Positions 62,252 through 64,000 of a DNA stretch of 64,000 bases are shown piece by piece. The translations under genes and the position numbers were made by a program. The DNA comes from Amoeboaphelidium occidentale. Lineage: Eukaryota; Aphelidiomycota; Aphelidea. The stretch is from assembly GCA_023515795.1 (NCBI GenBank), contig JALGPX010000030.1, forward strand, positions 6,965 to 70,964, given 5' to 3'. How positions within the stretch are numbered: the stretch's first letter is position 1; each line of letters begins with the position of its first letter. The notes under the pieces were generated by a model, which searched no databases, was not told the DNA's origin, and worked only from the letters and a program-made list of their open reading frames with translations.

Positions 62252-64000
62252 ATGATCATTCGACCACAGTTCTTTATATACACGCTCTTAGTGCTTCTAC
62301 ACTCTGGGCTTCATGTGAGGGCTGAGCCAGAGTTCCTCAAGGAAGATAACTTCGATAAAGCTGCGTTTCACGTCGACGAAGAGGAATACTTGAAGTACGT
62401 AATGAATGGTTCCAGGCCAATAGATTATAAGATGGACGCTTCATTTACATGGAACTTTCCTAAGACTGGGGGATTTACTGCTGAGAAGGGCAAATGCCCC
62501 GAAGGCTTTTATATCAAGAACAATTATTGCTGGGTCACTGGAACTGATTACAGAATAACATTGAAGAATAACTTTATGGAGTATTACGATGCCTCTGATG
62601 ATTACCGCGAAGTCGACGCTCATTACAGTGTTATTTTCTCGAAAGCGGGAAAAGGCGTTGCGCCTTACATGCCTGTAAAACTATATCACACAAGACAAGC
62701 GCCTATAACGATATTCCTGGCTGATGGTAGGAAGCTTATCTTACGCAATAATGATCAGCTGGAACTTAAGACGAACGCGCATGGCAAACTGATTGTGGCT
62801 GTGCTGAATGAGCAAGAATTACGGATACCTGCATTAAAAGTATGGGCTCCTTTCATGGACCTCAATGGCGATGTTCCTGCATTCAAGGTTACAACGCATG
62901 CTTTGCATAAACTCGTTCATCTGGAGGGATCACAATTACGGCAAGGATACGGTGAACATGGTCCTCTGTTGAAGGGGGTTGATCAAAAGACAGCAGACTC
63001 TACAGCTGAAGCTATTTCTAACTTATTTAAACCTATTTATTATGGTCAAACTAAGAGCAAAAGCCAAAGATTGACAAAACGAGGCTTCTTTGAAACCATG
63101 TTTACTAGAAAACAAAACAGAAAGAAACGTAAGCCTTTCATTCAAGACAAAGGCATTGTTAGGCCAATGTATGTTCATCGTGATGATGATCTGGAGGACT
63201 TATTGGAATGGGATCACCACGAGAAAAAGCATTTGGAACTTCGATTTGGTCATGATAATTCACAGGTTGATTGTATCCACCATTCAGAAGAATCTATTGC
63301 ACTTCGTTCAAATGAGTTGGCTGTTCAGTACAATGGCTTGATGAAAAGATCATATTTCAGCGATCTAGGACAGAAGATTAAACAAGCAGCAATTTCAGTG
63401 AAGAATCTAACAAAAGCTGCTGTCGTTGATGTCCCAAAGGCGTTGTTCAATGTAACTGCCATGAAAGAAGGAAAGCAAGTTTATGTTGATCAACTTAATG
63501 GTGCTGTCTCGAATGCTACTAAACTTGGAGTTCAAACCACTCGAGATGTCATTGCGACTCTTCCTTTGGGTGATATTGTTAACGATAAGATGGGAATCAA
63601 TGATTTGGTTGCAAGAATCAACAGCAGTGATACTATAATTATAACTCCGCTGACGTATGGCATTGAATTGGTTTTGCTAGGACCACAAATAGCGAATAAG
63701 CATTTGATTGAAAGTCTTGAAGGAATTTGGGCTGTGATAAAAGGCTTACTGAGCAAAATTGGTGTAACTATAGCTGCAATGTTCCAATTTATCAAATCGC
63801 TCTTTAATTGGGATGATATTCTATTGAACCATAGTGTTTTGAATTCTCATTATCGGAAAATGATCCCATATATCAAGGCTGCTATTTCTGGCTCACATGG
63901 AAACTTGACGAACAGTTTCGTTGATGTAGTGAACAGACTAGATAACTTTACTGGAGAAGCAGTTGATGCTGTTACATCAGGAAAATTTGCTGCACTGCCT
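62252..64000 (+). CDS. large secreted protein of unknown function (partial, runs off end)
   Basis: Not recognised. The frame is open from the ATG at 62252 to the last base (583 codons) with no stop, so the gene continues beyond the window. A signal peptide (MIIRPQFFIYTLLVLLHSG) is followed by a Glu/Asp-rich N terminus, then a beta-rich domain (about 70-230) with a Cys pair in GKCPEGFYIKNNYCWV. A basic, His/Asp-rich linker (RKQNRKKRKPF, RDDDLEDLLEWDHHEKKH) leads to a helical region (about 350-583) with alternating hydrophobic stretches. It belongs to the window's group of intron-poor secreted orphans. Codon use looks like that of the neighbours. Confidence 0.75.
   Translation, partial: MIIRPQFFIYTLLVLLHSGLHVRAEPEFLKEDNFDKAAFHVDEEEYLKYVMNGSRPIDYKMDASFTWNFPKTGGFTAEKGKCPEGFYIKNNYCWVTGTDYRITLKNNFMEYYDASDDYREVDAHYSVIFSKAGKGVAPYMPVKLYHTRQAPITIFLADGRKLILRNNDQLELKTNAHGKLIVAVLNEQELRIPALKVWAPFMDLNGDVPAFKVTTHALHKLVHLEGSQLRQGYGEHGPLLKGVDQKTADSTAEAISNLFKPIYYGQTKSKSQRLTKRGFFETMFTRKQNRKKRKPFIQDKGIVRPMYVHRDDDLEDLLEWDHHEKKHLELRFGHDNSQVDCIHHSEESIALRSNELAVQYNGLMKRSYFSDLGQKIKQAAISVKNLTKAAVVDVPKALFNVTAMKEGKQVYVDQLNGAVSNATKLGVQTTRDVIATLPLGDIVNDKMGINDLVARINSSDTIIITPLTYGIELVLLGPQIANKHLIESLEGIWAVIKGLLSKIGVTIAAMFQFIKSLFNWDDILLNHSVLNSHYRKMIPYIKAAISGSHGNLTNSFVDVVNRLDNFTGEAVDAVTSGKFAALP

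Noticed and set aside
1-64000. tRNA, rRNA, transposon, virus or CRISPR elements
   Set aside because: No cloverleaf-like A/B box pairs, reverse transcriptase or transposase motifs, or spaced repeats were seen; a tRNAscan or Rfam run would be decisive.

Overview
The window is nuclear DNA of a very compact eukaryote. It holds about 48 protein genes, most of them cut by very short GT-AG introns (about 23-54 nt, usually 31-46), with neighbours often 7-100 bp apart. It contains a fungal-type 1,3-beta-glucan synthase (FKS), an Och1-like glycosyltransferase, a free-standing Sld2, Kog1 and a Ste11-type MAP3K. It also encodes genes that yeasts and most moulds lack: BRK1/HSPC300 (WAVE complex), a RING plus tandem-BRCT BRCA1-like protein, UBE2S with an APC/C-binding tail, a PPP1R21 (FERRY) homologue, taspase 1, a TTBK-like kinase, and an alpha-glucosidase with a trefoil domain. 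My inference is an early-diverging fungus or fungal sister lineage with amoeboid or flagellated stages (aphelid, rozellid or chytrid grade). The species cannot be fixed from sequence reading alone. No rRNA, tRNA, transposon or CRISPR was recognised.

Layout. 0-10 kb: zinc-finger protein, proteasome Rpn5, a small coiled-coil gene, DinB-like protein, ESCRT-I Vps23, Dph4, Nudix protein, Kog1/raptor, BRK1. 10-20 kb: cap-binding Cbc2, double-PHD MYST acetyltransferase, PKA regulatory subunit, HYPK, TAF11, UBE2S, a PSI-like membrane protein, Sld2, topoisomerase III, NmrA-like protein. 20-30 kb: coiled-coil orphan, GH31 glucosidase, Thr-rich mucin-like protein, mitochondrial uS19, lipoyl synthase (interrupted by an assembly gap), LRR protein, secreted orphan. 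30-42 kb: STT3, TFIIE-beta, Yippee, taspase, two divergent secreted orphans (one with a J-like HPD motif), Och1-like transferase, mL54, C2H2 factor. 42-52 kb: eS19, a second assembly gap, FKS, an orphan, NIPA-like transporter, Utp16-like protein, Rpp38/Pop3, mitochondrial ACP. 52-64 kb: UBE2J, Ste11-type MAP3K, TTBK-like kinase, PPP1R21, Misato, BRCA1-like protein, and the start of a large secreted orphan that runs off the end.

The genes are mostly housekeeping and do not form one pathway. Functional pairs sit side by side in places: Rpp38 and a Utp16-like gene share a 20-bp divergent promoter, uS19m and lipoyl synthase are both mitochondrial and end 7 bp apart, and a secreted pair is divergently transcribed from about 100 bp. 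Both N-runs are flanked by near-identical copies of the same sequence (131 and about 176 bp). These look like unmerged contig ends, not biology.

Exon joins were chosen by GT/AG sites, reading phase and protein-family fit. Coordinates are gene spans from start codon to stop codon. No search could be run, so family names rest on motif recognition.
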